Source: Chara braunii (Eukaryota; Streptophyta; Charophyceae; Charales; Characeae). From it: 28,549 nucleotides of DNA. The first letter of the stretch is position 1, and each line of letters starts with the position of its first letter. The stretch lies in assembly GCA_003427395.1 (NCBI GenBank), contig BFEA01000126.1, positions 1,813,414 through 1,841,962 on the forward strand. Reading direction: 5' to 3'. Made by a program: the position numbers and the translations under genes. Under the pieces are notes generated by a model, which was given only the letters and a program-made list of their open reading frames with translations, made no database searches and was not told where the DNA came from. This document shows positions 1 to 8,954 of the stretch, one piece after another.

Positions 1-217
1 CCCCTCCCCCCCCTGCCTCCTGCTTGTATAGTCGGAAAAGGTAGTCCGTTTCCTTGACCTCTTGCACGATTTCCAGTGTGCTGATGGCGAAAAGGTATGT
101 TCACACATAAATTCGAATTTGACTGATTTTGGACAGTAGTTTGAATTTGGGTAAAAAACCCATACAGGAATTTGAACTGGATGGTCTGGTGGGCTTTGTT
201 ACATGGAATGTGTGCAG
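1..217 (+). other. End of an upstream intron of the E2 gene
   Basis: This stretch precedes the splice acceptor AG at 216-217 and carries no recognisable coding exon. The E2 family has about 45 N-terminal residues before the segment encoded at 218, so one or more earlier exons should lie upstream of the window. A possible micro-exon between the tttccag at 70-76 and the gtatgt at 95-100 does not encode E2-like residues in a compatible phase and was not accepted. The first 14 bases are a C-rich run. Confidence 0.55.
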
Positions 218-332
218 GTCCTTATGAAAGTGGGACTTGGAAGATCCACGTAGAGTTGCCGGAGGCGTACCCATACAAGTCGCCGTCAATCGGCTTTGTA
301 AATCGGATATTCCACCCAAATGTCGATGAAAT
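218..332 (+). CDS. Ubiquitin-conjugating enzyme E2 (UBC4/5/6 or UBE2H type), internal exon
   Basis: The product should be an E2 that takes ubiquitin from an E1 and passes it to substrates with an E3. The exon starts after AG at 216-217 with two bases of a split codon and encodes 37 full codons including [20 protein letters not shown], then [17 protein letters not shown]. This is the core beta-sheet of the UBC fold, ending with the HPN motif just before the active-site loop. It ends with two bases of a split codon before a donor, GTAAGG, at 333. YPYKSPS and HPNVDE match the plant UBC4/5/6 subgroup closely; the animal orthologue is UBE2H, a histone-ubiquitinating E2. The catalytic cysteine (family motif VCLD) lies in the next exon, which was not found. 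Family assignment is strong; intactness of the gene is not established. Confidence 0.93.
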
Positions 333-481
333 GTAAGGGAGTTGGTCAGTCTTGTTTCATCCCCCTTTGCTCTCATTTTCCTGATTGCTCTGGTGTGAAA
401 GAGGGTGCGCCCTGGATCGTATGCAGGGTTGGTGTGACTCAGGGCTCTGGGCAGTGTGAGGAGTCCTTATCCATATTGATT

Positions 482-612
482 GTGAATGTTTCTTTGGCGT
501 ACTGCCGCGGGTCAACCTCGTGACAAACGGTCTGGCATGGTGATGCTTTTTCTTTTCTTTTCTTTTCTTTTGGAGTTGTGTATAGCAAACATGACAGCAC
601 ACACACACATTC
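482..612 (+). repeat. Decayed hammerhead-type repeat monomer
   Basis: This copy matches the later units at 13895-14205 and 17661-17745. It keeps the ACTGCC of the cleavage-site strand (501-506), a loop I region gggtcaacctc (510-520), then jumps to tgacaaac (521-528) and gtctggc (530-536), so the CTGATGA core and most of stem II are deleted. The tail is the shared unit tail: a CTTTT-rich stretch (546-570), ggagttgtgtata (571-583), aacatgacagcacac and a short AC run. It cannot be a functional ribozyme. Confidence 0.7.
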
Positions 613-775
613 ACGCACCCATTGGAAAGTGTTCGACAGTACTGCGTCGTGGAAAAATGGCTTTTGGGCCGTGCTCACCGCTCGCCAAATGTGAGAGGTG
701 GTGAGTGTATCCTTCTGTTAGAAGTGGCGAGGTGCATTCCTTGTTTCTCACCTTTAGAGAGTATTTGTGGACGTT

Positions 776-1100
776 TGGTTGAGTAGCGGAGAACATTTGA
801 CGAGTAGTAGTGGCGGAGCTTCGGCGAGTAGTAGCGGGACATGTTTTTGCAGTTTTGGAAAGCGAAATTCGTCACAAACAGTTTTGGAAAGCGAATAGAC
901 TTGAAAAGTCAACAGTGTTTTGTACATCTGGCGAGTAGCAGTGGATGTTCCTCGAGTAGACTAGTGGAAATTCAGCGAGTAGTAGCGTTCGGCGAGTAGT
1001 ATTGGATGTTCCCTGAGTAGAATAGTGGACATTCGGCGAGTCGAATACTGAACATTTGGCGAATAGTGGATATTCGGCGAGTTGTAGTGGAGATTTGGCA
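776..1100 (+). repeat. Degenerate minisatellite, about 21-bp unit
   Basis: Diverged copies of a unit resembling attcggcgagtagtagtgg recur (for example at 800, 828, 929, 975, 992, 1030 and 1070). Between them a 17-bp segment, cagttttggaaagcgaa, occurs twice, at 849-865 and 880-896. Unit length varies, as expected for an old array. No coding signal; a long minus-strand open frame crossing it is explained by the repeat. Confidence 0.6.
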
Positions 1101-2110
1101 CGGAGTGAGGCAAGGGTGGTTCCCTCTCCACTGCTGCAGTCCTCCTGTGTCTTTATCTTTTCTCCCGTTTCCTCTGTGTTCCCTGTTCTGGGCTTGTCAC
1201 AGCTTTGGATTTTGTCTGTGGATCGTCTCTCCTTTGCATGAACTTTTTGTGGCAGTGTTGTTTCAGGAAATAGCCCACCTTTAGCAGGATTATTTCCAAT
1301 ATAATCATAGAAGGCCATTTTTTCTGGTATTTGCGACCAAGGTTCCGAAATACTGAGACCTTGCGATGTACTCGAACCGTATGCGCCTATCAATTTTTGT
1401 CTTGTTGAACATAGCCGTGATTCCATTGGTGTCTGGTAGGGCCAAATAATTCAATAGGGGTAGTTGCAGAACCATACCACATAGCTGTATGTTGTCAAGT
1501 CTGGGCACATTCACACTTGGGCTTTATGAACAGGGCGTAGGGCTCTTTAGATTGGGAATAACACGTTTGCGGGGAAGTCTAATGCAAGGAGAGGTGCCCT
1601 AACTTTTCAAGTCCCAGATATATGTGTGCCGCCTTGTAATTCGTCGAGCTTTCTAGGGTGGTTGATTACGACACCCCAGGTCTAGTGTTAGTGGCATAGT
1701 AGGATAACCCTGAGAAGAAGTGAACGAGTAGGCAGTAAGAATTGAGTGACCCTGTACCAGCCTTGTGCATAAATGGTACATACCTGTAGCTCGTGATAAA
1801 CAAATCAGGAGTTGAAATTGTGCTGCAAGCAGAGCACCACACAGCAGGTATGGTACACTGCAATCTGTAGAGTTTTGCATCTGGTGTGCCTGAGTGATAG
1901 TCTGCTTTCACTTTCGCCATTCTTTCCCTTTAGAGAGGGAATAGCGGGCCTGGCTACTGGATGTAGATCGGTTTCACGTCAAGTTTAGCGCTCCCTAAGC
2001 AGATTTAGACTTCGGTTCTTGCAGGGTATCAGTTGTCAGGCAATCTTTCATGCTTAATCTCAACTGCGGTTAAGCTGGATCGTCACTTATAGTATCATTG
2101 GTTAGGGGAC
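1101..2110. other. Intron sequence with no recognised feature
   Basis: Both strands were read. There is a pyrimidine-rich patch at 1120-1190 and otherwise no RNA gene, repeat array or family match that I can support. Confidence 0.5.
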
Positions 2111-2112
2111 TC

Positions 2113-2180
2113 TGCAGACTGTAGACGGTTCAGCCTCCCGGTGAAACTTCAACGAAACATTTTCTCACAGCCTTTCGTTT
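2113..2180 (+). repeat. Hammerhead-type relic
   Basis: The stem III strand CAGACTG (2115-2121) is followed by T and A, giving a GTA cleavage triplet (2121-2123). A loop I segment, ggttcagcctc, then runs directly into ccggtgaaacttcaac and GAAAC (2154-2158). Relative to the copy at 17661 about nine bases containing the CTGATGA core are deleted. The downstream stem III strand is also degraded. The unit's 3' tail is not evident, so this is a fragment. Confidence 0.6.
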
Positions 2181-2507
2181 GTTGTCCTCTTCTCTGTCTC
2201 TGCCTCCAGCTCACCAGCGAGTGAGCACCATACAGCAGCACTGACGTCCCTTACGCTGCAATAACAGGCAGTGTGCTACGGGCCTATTCTCGGATGCGCG
2301 CTTCTTTATGTGCTGTGTAAGGGCTCTGGACTGTTACCTCAAGTCCTCAGTCATGAAATGGAGTGATCCCACTTCAGGTATGACCGGACCATGCGTTTGC
2401 CAGGCCTGTCTGATCAGCCTGGGATTGAATGCCATGGGTGTTCTTGGTTGTCAACCTGTTGTTGACCAACCGTAGGAACAGCAGCTTGAGACTGCGCTCC
2501 AAGCCTG

Positions 2508-2775
2508 GACATATTTTGGTCCTAGGTCCACTGTGACTGGAATCAAGGTACATGGGGATAATCCAGGGAATTATGGGTTCATAGGGATAGGCCACAACCT
2601 TGGTCTGCGATCTGGGCGTTGCCTATGTTTTCGGCGCTGCATGGCTGGGGCATATTTTGAACCTAGGTCCATTCTGACTGGATCAGGGCACATTGGGACA
2701 ATCCAGGGAAGTATGGGCTCGTGGGGATAGGCCATAAGCTTGGTCTGCGATCTGAGTGTTGTCTGTGTTTCAATG
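2508..2775 (+). repeat. Tandem duplication, about 140-bp unit
   Basis: Two diverged copies lie head to tail, starting near 2509 and 2649. They share catattttg, cctaggtcca, tgactgga, caatccaggga-like, gggataggcca and cttggtctgcgatctg in the same order and spacing. The second copy differs by scattered substitutions and small indels. Short open frames here are incidental. Confidence 0.8.
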
Positions 2776-4145
2776 TCTGGGTGTCTTCGTGTAGGCGGCC
2801 AAGATCTCCAGACAGAGCATACCGGTTGTAATCGAGATCCCTAGCACCACTGTCTGCTGCAAATTTGAAACTGGTTCATTGTGCACGTGTCTCTGACCGA
2901 ACAATTTCTTTCTACATAGGTATAATGACCCTGCGTTTGGCTCAGGAGAGACGGTAGTGGTACCTTGTGTTTGTGGTTGGTTGCTAATCGGTCTGCAGAG
3001 GTGATGTATAGACTGGGAGTGAGAAGTCGGTGGGATTTTACGATGCGGTGTCCAGAGTCTTTTTCCTCCTTCCTATCGTCTTTGCGCATCTGGACAGAGG
3101 TAGGGACCAGAGGAGGCGGGTTGAGGGTCTGAAAGCAATGGTTCTTTTCCTGTGTCTATTGTGTTGGCGAATCTGGAAAGTTGTATATGGATTGGGGAAG
3201 AAACAGGCAAAGAACAGGGTGCACATACGAGAAAACAGTGTTTCGGATATCCTGCCGGCATGAGTAATCTGCAACGAACACAGTTCAAATCCGCGCCGTC
3301 ATAAAGCAAGGGTCGTAACTTCGGGTCAACGTCAAGTTTCAGGGGTCAAAAGTTGCGTCTCTAGCTTCTTAATGGTCGGGGGAAAGGCCTAGGAGGTGAC
3401 CTGTGCCTCTACGTAAGACAACTGACTCTTGGAAATTCAAGAGTCTAAGATTTCTCAGAAGTCGAGCACGGCCATAGATAAGGTGCACAATCAAACGCTG
3501 CCTGCACATGTTCCAGAAGATTCCAGTACCCATTGGGACAAGGTCTATCCGAGAAATCTGGGCCGCTAAACGAGGCAAATGGAGGCAGGCCAGTGCCGGT
3601 CAACGCTATGAAAAAAGAACCCAGGCCCACTGGCTGGCTCATTCGGCCTTCACATTCTAGTGGCCATATCGCTGCTCGCAAGAAAGAGAGTGAGGGGAAA
3701 GGCTGGCGCCACATAGAGGAGGAGAGCGCCGGCCAGGAAAAGAGTGCTGGAGCTGACCATAGCCAGGCATGGCGCTCTGCCGCCATAGACTGAGCAAGGA
3801 AGAGGGTGATCAGGACTGTTTGAGTGTGTGAGTATGGAGGATTGAGTACATGGGAAGCTTACCTCGACTTACCTGGACGCTGGTGTATACTGAAGGTGCT
3901 GCTGGTCACGTCAGCGTCGTCAGGAGGTTCAAGAAGACTGATGCCAATCTCCATAATCAGTATTTACGCTGGAGGTTGGGCTACCATAGCTGGTACCTGC
4001 AGAGAAACTTCACCGGCAACTTTCAGAGAGGGACATGCGTTGCTGAGGTGCCGAGTTGTGAAGAGGGAGGAAATCCCGTTTGTGAAGAGGGAGTGGGAGC
4101 GCTGGCATTTTTGTATTATTGATTAATAATGCTGAAACTCTACTT
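2776..4145. other. Intron sequence with no recognised feature
   Basis: About 1.4 kb without a repeat array or family match I can support. Open frames at 3445-3786 (minus) and 3824-4126 (plus) resemble no known family and were not called. One partial resemblance to an E2 motif at 3870-3885 is listed under rejected items. Confidence 0.45.
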
Positions 4146-4150
4146 TCCCT

Positions 4151-4200
<50 letters not shown>
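4146..4200 (+). repeat. CT microsatellite
   Basis: A CCCT-rich start passes into about 22 uninterrupted CT units ending at 4200, directly against the adapter sequence at 4202. Such a tract is a typical place for assembly to fail. Confidence 0.95.
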
Positions 4201-4201
<1 letters not shown>

Positions 4202-4203
<2 letters not shown>

Positions 4204-4230
4204 GTCTCTTATACACATCTAGATGTGTAT
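4202..4230 (+). other. Nextera mate-pair junction adapter left in the assembly
   Basis: Bases 4202-4220 read ctgtctcttatacacatct, the Tn5 mosaic-end adapter, followed at once by the first ten bases of its reverse complement. Together these are the first 29 of the 38 bases of the Illumina Nextera mate-pair circularisation junction, as I know it. This is synthetic sequence. The CT tract to its left and the LTR fragment to its right need not be adjacent in the genome. Confidence 0.95.
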
Positions 4231-4480
4231 TTGGGACCTGTACCGAAGACTTGGTGTTGACTACATTCCCATCTTCCCCTCCTCTTCGTCTAACCCCCCT
4301 CTTCTTCGTCTGTGTATGGTTGGGGACTGGCGCATTCTTCCCGTGTGAGTGCCAGGCCCCTTCACACCATGGAATGATGATGATGTATGTTTGGTCTGCA
4401 TTGCAACATTGATTGGGTTGATCATTGGTATTTTAGCTTTCCGCTGCGCTATCTTGTACTTTGTGAGAGAGGTCGGTTCT
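4231..4480 (+). mobile_element. LTR fragment related to the element at 21028
   Basis: Starting at ttgggacctg, this matches the 3' half of the 5' LTR at about 21673-21920: gacttggtgttgac, acattcccatct, cgtctgtgtatg, ggcgc-ttcttcc, gccaggc-ccttcacac, atgatgtatgtttggtctgcatt and acattgattgggtt all occur in order. Divergence is roughly a fifth of positions by eye, so it is a different copy or subfamily. The match fades after about 4475. It lies immediately beside adapter sequence, so its genomic location is not reliable. Confidence 0.85.
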
Positions 4481-4511
4481 TGTTCTGGTCTGCACTGTTA
4501 CGGTATGCGAC

Positions 4512-4595
4512 ACTGATTGATTAATTGATTGATCAATTGAACGTCCTTGACTGGACAATGGATGGATGGATGTATCATATTGGTTGATTGGTTGG

Positions 4596-4627
<32 letters not shown>

Positions 4628-4640
4628 TTGATTGATTGGA
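4512..4640 (+). repeat. TTGA/TTGG tetranucleotide repeat
   Basis: Imperfect runs of attg, gatt and ggtt units occupy 4512-4541 and 4578-4638, separated by a short unique stretch. Minus-strand open frames rich in Asn-Gln-Pro-Ile come from this repeat. Confidence 0.9.
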
Positions 4641-4916
4641 TGTGTGGACACGGAGGGTGCACACAGCCAGGAAAGGAGGGGCAGCCCTCTGCACGCATGG
4701 CTGAAGAAACCCTGAGAGTGTAACAGTATGTGTATCTGAGTGGGGTTTCAGAAGGGGTAAGGGGAAAAAAGGTAAAACGAGAAACATGAACAAAACATAA
4801 CTAGAAACCTAGCTAAGGGGGTGTAGCCCAGGATTGCTTCCTTTCCCCTTGTGCTATGTTTGTCTCAAGCGGTTGGTCGGGAAACCCGACCTTTAGCTGT
4901 TGTTGGGGCAGACACA

Positions 4917-5145
4917 ATGATGGCTGCGGCCGAGTGTAAAAGTAATGATGGCTGCGGTCGAGTGTAACAGTATGTGTAGCTGTGCCGAGGAGAAGTTATG
5001 TGATCCCTTGTGTAGCTGTGCCGAGGCAGCACTTCGAGAAGGTGTCATATGTGATCCCTTGTGTAGCTGTGCCGAGGCAGCACTTCGAGAAGGTGTCATG
5101 TGTAGCTCTGCCGAGGCAGCACTTCGAGAAGGTGTCATGGACCAT
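4917..5145 (+). repeat. Minisatellite, 28-bp and about 51-bp units
   Basis: First, atgatggctgcgg-cgagtgtaa occurs twice (4917 and 4945). Then a unit of about 51 bp (tgtgatcccttgtgtagctg, tgccgaggcagcacttcgag, aaggtgtcata) repeats about two and a half times up to about 5139, with a shortened last copy. The open frames on both strands with repeated Cys-Ser or Ser-Arg blocks are produced by this array. Confidence 0.85.
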
Positions 5146-5317
5146 GATTTGAGGTCAAGCTAACATTGCTCGTCTTTCCAATGAGGATCAGTCATTTTAG
5201 ATCGGCGTAATGTTTGGAAAGCAGGGTGAAGTGGATGGTTAGGAAGACTGCCTGTTGTTCTCCTGGTGTTGCTATGAGTTTTGTAGACCATCCTCCTCAC
5301 GACGGAGGAGTAGGGTG

Positions 5318-5582
5318 TACAAAAGGAGGCCTGAGATTGCATTTCGGCTCTGGGAAATCACCCCCCCACCCAAATGTACCAACATGCCTAGCTCAGTTGG
5401 TACGCTCATGAACTGTTGAAATGAAGACCTGAGTTCGAATCCTTCGATGAACAGAACTGCAAAAGGAGGCCCGAGATTGCGCGGGGAAATCAACAGAAAG
5501 GTACCAACGGCCTTAGCTTAGTTGGTACACCCATGAACTGTCGAAATGCGGACCTGAGTTTGAATCCTTTGATGAACAGAAC
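5318..5582 (+). repeat. Two tandem tRNA-derived SINE heads
   Basis: A unit of about 130 bp occurs twice (5318-5457 and 5458-5582). Each starts with aaaaggaggcc-gagattgc and a gggaaatca and contains a tRNA-like part with RNA polymerase III promoter boxes. In copy 1 the A box is tagctcagttgg (5389-5400) and the B box gagttcgaatcc (5431-5442). In copy 2 they are tagcttagttgg (5514-5525) and gagtttgaatcc (5556-5567). No acceptor stem closes around them, so these are SINE heads and not tRNA genes. Confidence 0.75.
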
Positions 5583-5810
5583 CAAGTAATTCTTAATTAC
5601 CTGGAGCCGGTAAGTTCGTTGGTCATATCTCAAGTCCGTCGCCCATTTTCCAAAAAAAGAAAAGAAAAGAACTAGATAAGGAAAAAAGAAACCAAAGGTA
5701 CAAGATCTTGGATGTATTGACCCGAGTACTACGAAGCCCTCGAGGAACTGAAGCAAGTAAGTCTGAATTACCTGGAGCCGGTCAGTTTGACGGTAATATC
5801 TCTAGGTTCT
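5583..5810 (+). mobile_element. SINE body and A-rich tail, with a second partial body
   Basis: After the second tRNA-like head comes a body (aattacctggagccggtaag ... gtccgtcgcccattttcc) and an A-rich tail at 5651-5670. A second body copy, aattacctggagccggtcag, lies at about 5766-5785. Similar gttgcccatttt-plus-A-tail ends occur at 9058-9103, tying the copies into one family. The segment 5675-5733 is also repeated at 6157-6216. Confidence 0.65.
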
Positions 5811-6156
5811 TGTGGTATTTAGGAGTTTTGTAGCTTTGGTACGATCCTCTTAGGTGGTTGATAATTGTGTTTCTCCCCTCTTTAGGAATTCCTTCTTAGG
5901 GAATGTAGTACTTCTTAGGGAGCTTGTTGGGCTTTTCTGGCCATGATGGCGCCCTTTCCCCCTCCCCCCCGGGATCCAGGTTCAGGACAGCGGTCGTGAG
6001 TTGGCCATTTCTGTCGCTGGACTTATTACTAGATGCCTGCTCCGAAGCTGGGTAATGGTCCCTTATTTTTTTTTCCCAGGGTTGTCTGTGGAGGTTTTCC
6101 CGACCTCTCTTTTTGTGTTTGGTATTAATAAAAGTTTCTGTTTTGGAACGGAACAA

Positions 6157-6216
6157 GATAAAGAAAAAAGATACCAAAGGTACCAGATCTTGGATATATT
6201 GCTGGGAATCTACTCC
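6157..6216 (+). repeat. Second copy of the 5675-5733 segment
   Basis: gataaagaaaaaagataccaaaggtaccagatcttggatatattg-like sequence matches 5675-5733 over about 60 bp, including agatcttgga. It is a dispersed repeat, probably part of the SINE family tail. Confidence 0.65.
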
Positions 6217-6840
6217 GGAATCAGTCAATGCAGTATGTGCTCACCATAGACAATGAGTGTGCCCTTAGACAAGGAGAATGCAACGCCCATGCTGGTCTAT
6301 CGACTAAGGGCCCGACCAGAAAGCATGAGAGCAGTGCAGTAACCTGCCCACCCGGTGGACAAGGATGGCAGGCGGGAACCTGGTCAAGGCTCTAGTCTCG
6401 ATGATGGCATGAAACATAGTGACACCATCTTGTAAATGGGATGGAATGAGCCTGGTCCTTTATCTGGCCAGGTTCATGCTGCGCTGGTTAGAGGCTCCAA
6501 CAAGGTCAAGGAATGTTACGCGGATAGGATGACTGGAACCTCTCGCCTGGGTGTGCGTGTGTGTGTGTGTGGTGGTCGATGCTGAGCATTTTGTCCTTGA
6601 GTGTCCCCTGTCTGTGGGTGGGTACACTGTGCCGACATGGAGGGCGGAACAAGGTGTTTCCAGCCGCTGGCAGGACATCAGCGCCCTGCCCTCCAGGGTC
6701 GAGAAATGTTGAACCTTGCACCTTTGCCAGGATGAATAGAAAAGGGACAGAAAAGAGACACCCTACAGAGGAGGAAGAGAAAAAGGGCACAGAAAAACAG
6801 AGAAAAGAGCATGCAAAGAAAAGGCATCATAGTCGTTGCT

Positions 6841-6961
6841 CCCTCCAGGACGTCCGTTGAAATTGGAATGGTACGGAGAAGATTAGCATGGCCCCTGCGC
6901 AAGGAGGGCATGGATAAATTGAGAAATGATTTAAATTAAAGAAGAAAAAAGAAAGAAGAAC
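6841..6961 (+). pseudogene. U6 snRNA retropseudogene with A-rich tail and target-site duplication
   Basis: The sequence follows U6 spliceosomal RNA nearly end to end. The central domain gagaagattagcatggccc and ctgcgcaagga are intact, and aaattgagaaatg marks the 3' domain. The ACAGAGA box, which pairs with the 5' splice site, is changed to ACGGAGA, and the segment after gcgcaagga is altered. No upstream TATA box or plant upstream sequence element is visible. A long A-rich tail follows (about 6930-6960). A 20-bp duplication flanks the unit: 6821-6840 and 6962-6981 share 17 of 20 bases (aaggcatc-t-gtc-ttgct). This is the signature of LINE-driven reverse transcription and insertion. Confidence 0.9.
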
Positions 6962-7323
6962 AAGGCATCGTCGTCCTTGCTTGCTGTTTTCCTCTCCCTT
7001 CGCTTACATGCGCTCTTACAGTCTTCCCCCGGACAGAACGTACTGTCAACGTAGCTGTGTTTGGGGCGACTTGCGGTCTAAGGTACAGCGGTAATGCTGG
7101 TATCTTCTGTTCGGATGAAGACAGGGGTCAATTGTTGTGTGACAATAGAGAGAGATGAGGTTTGTATTTGGGCGAAGTTGTGCTCTAGATACTGTCAGTG
7201 ATAATGACAGCGTGGCGTGTTCTATTCAGGTGAAGATGTTAGTCAAGGTTGTCATCGTGGGTGTGTTCTGCATCTCCTGGAGTGGACGATCCCGTCCTTG
7301 GTCAAGGAGCAAACCCTGTTGTT

Positions 7324-7445
7324 CTATTTTTTTAATTATTAAATTTGGACCATTTCTAGACTAATGCGTGTGATCGTTGCGCATGGGCCATGCTAATCTT
7401 CTTTCTCTGTATCGTTCCAATTTTAACGGATATGTCCCGGAGGAC
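7324..7445 (-). pseudogene. U6 snRNA retropseudogene, opposite strand
   Basis: Read on the minus strand from 7445, this is U6 from its 5' end (gtcctccgggacat) to ggtccaaattt at 7341-7351. It keeps aaaattggaacgatacagag, including an intact ACAGAGA, and the AGC triad. A four-base insertion lies just after the ACAGAGA box, and gcccatgcgcaacgatcac carries substitutions. An A-rich tail (minus strand, about 7324-7340) follows. Flanking repeats caaaccctgttgtt (7310-7323) and caaaccctttgtgtt (7445-7459) look like a target-site duplication with one slip. No snRNA promoter elements are visible on its upstream side. Probably a retropseudogene; its core is better preserved than that of the copy at 6841. 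Confidence 0.88.
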
Positions 7446-7459
7446 AAACCCTTTGTGTT

Positions 7460-7875
7460 GGTCAGCACACGTGGCTGAATGGGGCACACATGCAATGGTT
7501 TCTGAACAGAACGCGTGGCTGAACGAGTTACTGATCGAACTATCACGGAATGAACTTGGGGGCTAACCCTTCAAAAAGCACAGAAGCACATGCCTGTTTG
7601 TGCAGCGCAGTTAGGTGCCTCTTCCAGAATCTTCATAGCAGTCAAAAAAGACAGGAGACGGCGTTCTTCTGTTATTGTCCTGGGCCATAGTTGTTGCCAT
7701 GTGGTTATCTTGAAACAATCTCTTACTGTGTGTTAGTATGCACATGTGGAGGTGCAAAAATGCCCCAGAGCTTATGCTCAATAGGACTTCCGGTGATGTA
7801 TCTTACCACGATTAGAGCCAGACCTGGATGTAGCTGACTGCAAAAACCTCCAGAAATCATTCGGAAAAGTTAGGG
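7460..7875. other. Intron sequence with no recognised feature
   Basis: Nothing supported beyond two short gtggctgaa segments (7470 and 7515) that recall a tRNA-like A box but have no matching B box. Confidence 0.4.
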
Positions 7876-8245
7876 TGAGTATGCCCAAAGGTGCATCCCA
7901 GACCAAAGCGGGTCCTGTCCCATGTCTGTGGGCGAAGCTATCAGATTATTGCGGCTGCGGAGGCGACAATGAGCTGAACGCAGAGGGCAGAGGACTCACT
8001 GGAGGGGTAAAAAGACTGCGGTGATCACAGAGGCACAATTATGTGTGTGCCCTGTGAAGCGGCAGTATGCCAAAGCTGCATTCCAGACCAAAGAGGTCTC
8101 GTCCCGTTTCTGTGGGCTGAGCTATGAGGTTATTGCGAGTGGGAAGGAGGAGATGAGCTATCAGATCCAGTCCCAAAGAGGTTTTCTTCCGTTCCTGTGG
8201 GCTGAGCTATCAGATCATTGCAGCTGGGAAGGAGGAGGCAAGCTT
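7876..8245 (+). repeat. Three diverged copies of an 85-bp unit
   Basis: Copies begin near 7880, 8068 and 8165. They share ccagaccaaag, gtcc-gt-cctgtgggc, gagctatcagat-attgc and g-ctg-gaaggagg. The third lacks the first part. The unit is noncoding as far as can be seen; the plus-strand open frame at 8021-8347 simply crosses it. Confidence 0.7.
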
Positions 8246-8255
8246 GCCTCAGGCG

Positions 8256-8358
8256 GCAGAGGAGTCACTGGAGGGGCAAATGGACCATGGTGCAGTTTAG
8301 GGGCAGAGGAGTCACTGGAGGGGCAAATGGACCATGGTGCAGTTTAGGGGCAGAGATA
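8256..8358 (+). repeat. 47-bp tandem duplication
   Basis: The 47-bp unit starting gcagaggagtcactggag occurs at 8256-8302 and 8303-8349 with no or very few differences. A third copy is broken off after gcagag at 8350. High identity suggests a recent duplication. Confidence 0.95.
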
Positions 8359-8400
8359 AAAATGGAACAGCTGGAGAGGGGTAGACTCGTAAATGACGCA

Positions 8401-8606
8401 CAGCCTTTGGGCATATAGTGTAGGGTGTACTCCCACTACGATTTTTGGAGAATGCATTTGACATCCATTGCGGCCAGATTCCAGATGTAGGCTGGAAGCA
8501 GTCTGCGTGATGTCGAGCTGCATTCCCTGGTTTGCCGGAGCGTTGGGCATTCAATGTGGTGGCGTATTTAAGTGAGAAAGTCCAAGTGTGAGTATGCCCT
8601 TAGTGT
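8401..8606. repeat. Possible MITE-like element, poorly preserved
   Basis: The right end gtgtgagtatgccc (8586-8600 area) is the same terminal motif as the foldback at 12720-12864 and is followed by TTA. A candidate left end, gggcata, lies near 8409 but only its first seven bases match the inverted right end. The assignment rests on the terminal motif alone. Confidence 0.3.
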
Positions 8607-8646
8607 CTCTTACAATGTTTTCCCAATCCGTGCCTTCCCCTCCCCC

Positions 8647-8647
8647 N

Positions 8648-8677
<30 letters not shown>
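8647..8677 (+). repeat. Assembly gap (N) followed by GA microsatellite
   Basis: A single N at 8647 separates a C-rich run from about 15 GA units. One N in this context most likely marks a contig join of unknown or collapsed length, not an ambiguous base. Sequence may be missing here. Confidence 0.85.
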
Positions 8678-8681
<4 letters not shown>

Positions 8682-8954
8682 TCAGTGACAACGGCAGGCA
8701 TGCGTGTCTTTTTTTTCTCTTTTTCCTTTTACCTTCTCACTTGCCCATCATCTTATTAGTGATCTTGGTGGGTCAGCTCAAGTGGACGCCTCTGAGTTGC
8801 GCCAGGTGGGTATAGAGTTCGGTATAGAAGCGGCGTTTGGAAGCATGATGATTGTCGAATGGACCGAAGGTACGGCTGTGGCCTGATTGTGGTGGTGCCC
8901 TTAATTGATAATATTAGAATAATAAATAGTTAGCATTTCGAAACGAATTTTACT

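Noticed and set aside
872-1426. 184-codon open frame on the minus strand
   Set aside because: Overlaps a degenerate minisatellite and shows no family match.
3824-4126. Segment with Leu-Thr-Trp-Thr-Leu-Val-Tyr resembling the E2 active-site exon end
   Set aside because: The upstream residues do not give the required Ser-Gly-x-Val-Cys-Leu-Asp pattern and no acceptor in the right phase precedes it.
4433-4698. Asn-Gln-Pro-Ile repeat open frames on the minus strand
   Set aside because: Translations of the TTGA/TTGG tetranucleotide repeat.
4893-5163. Repeat-protein-like open frames on both strands
   Set aside because: Created by a 51-bp minisatellite divisible by three; no start context or domain.
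5384-5460. Possible genuine tRNA gene
   Set aside because: A and B boxes are present but no acceptor or anticodon stem pairs properly, and the unit is duplicated with a SINE body.
5583-5620. acctggagccg followed by gtaagt, recalling the Thr-Trp-Ser-Pro of the missing E2 exon with a donor
   Set aside because: The same segment recurs at about 5766-5785 as part of the SINE body, and no cysteine motif precedes it.
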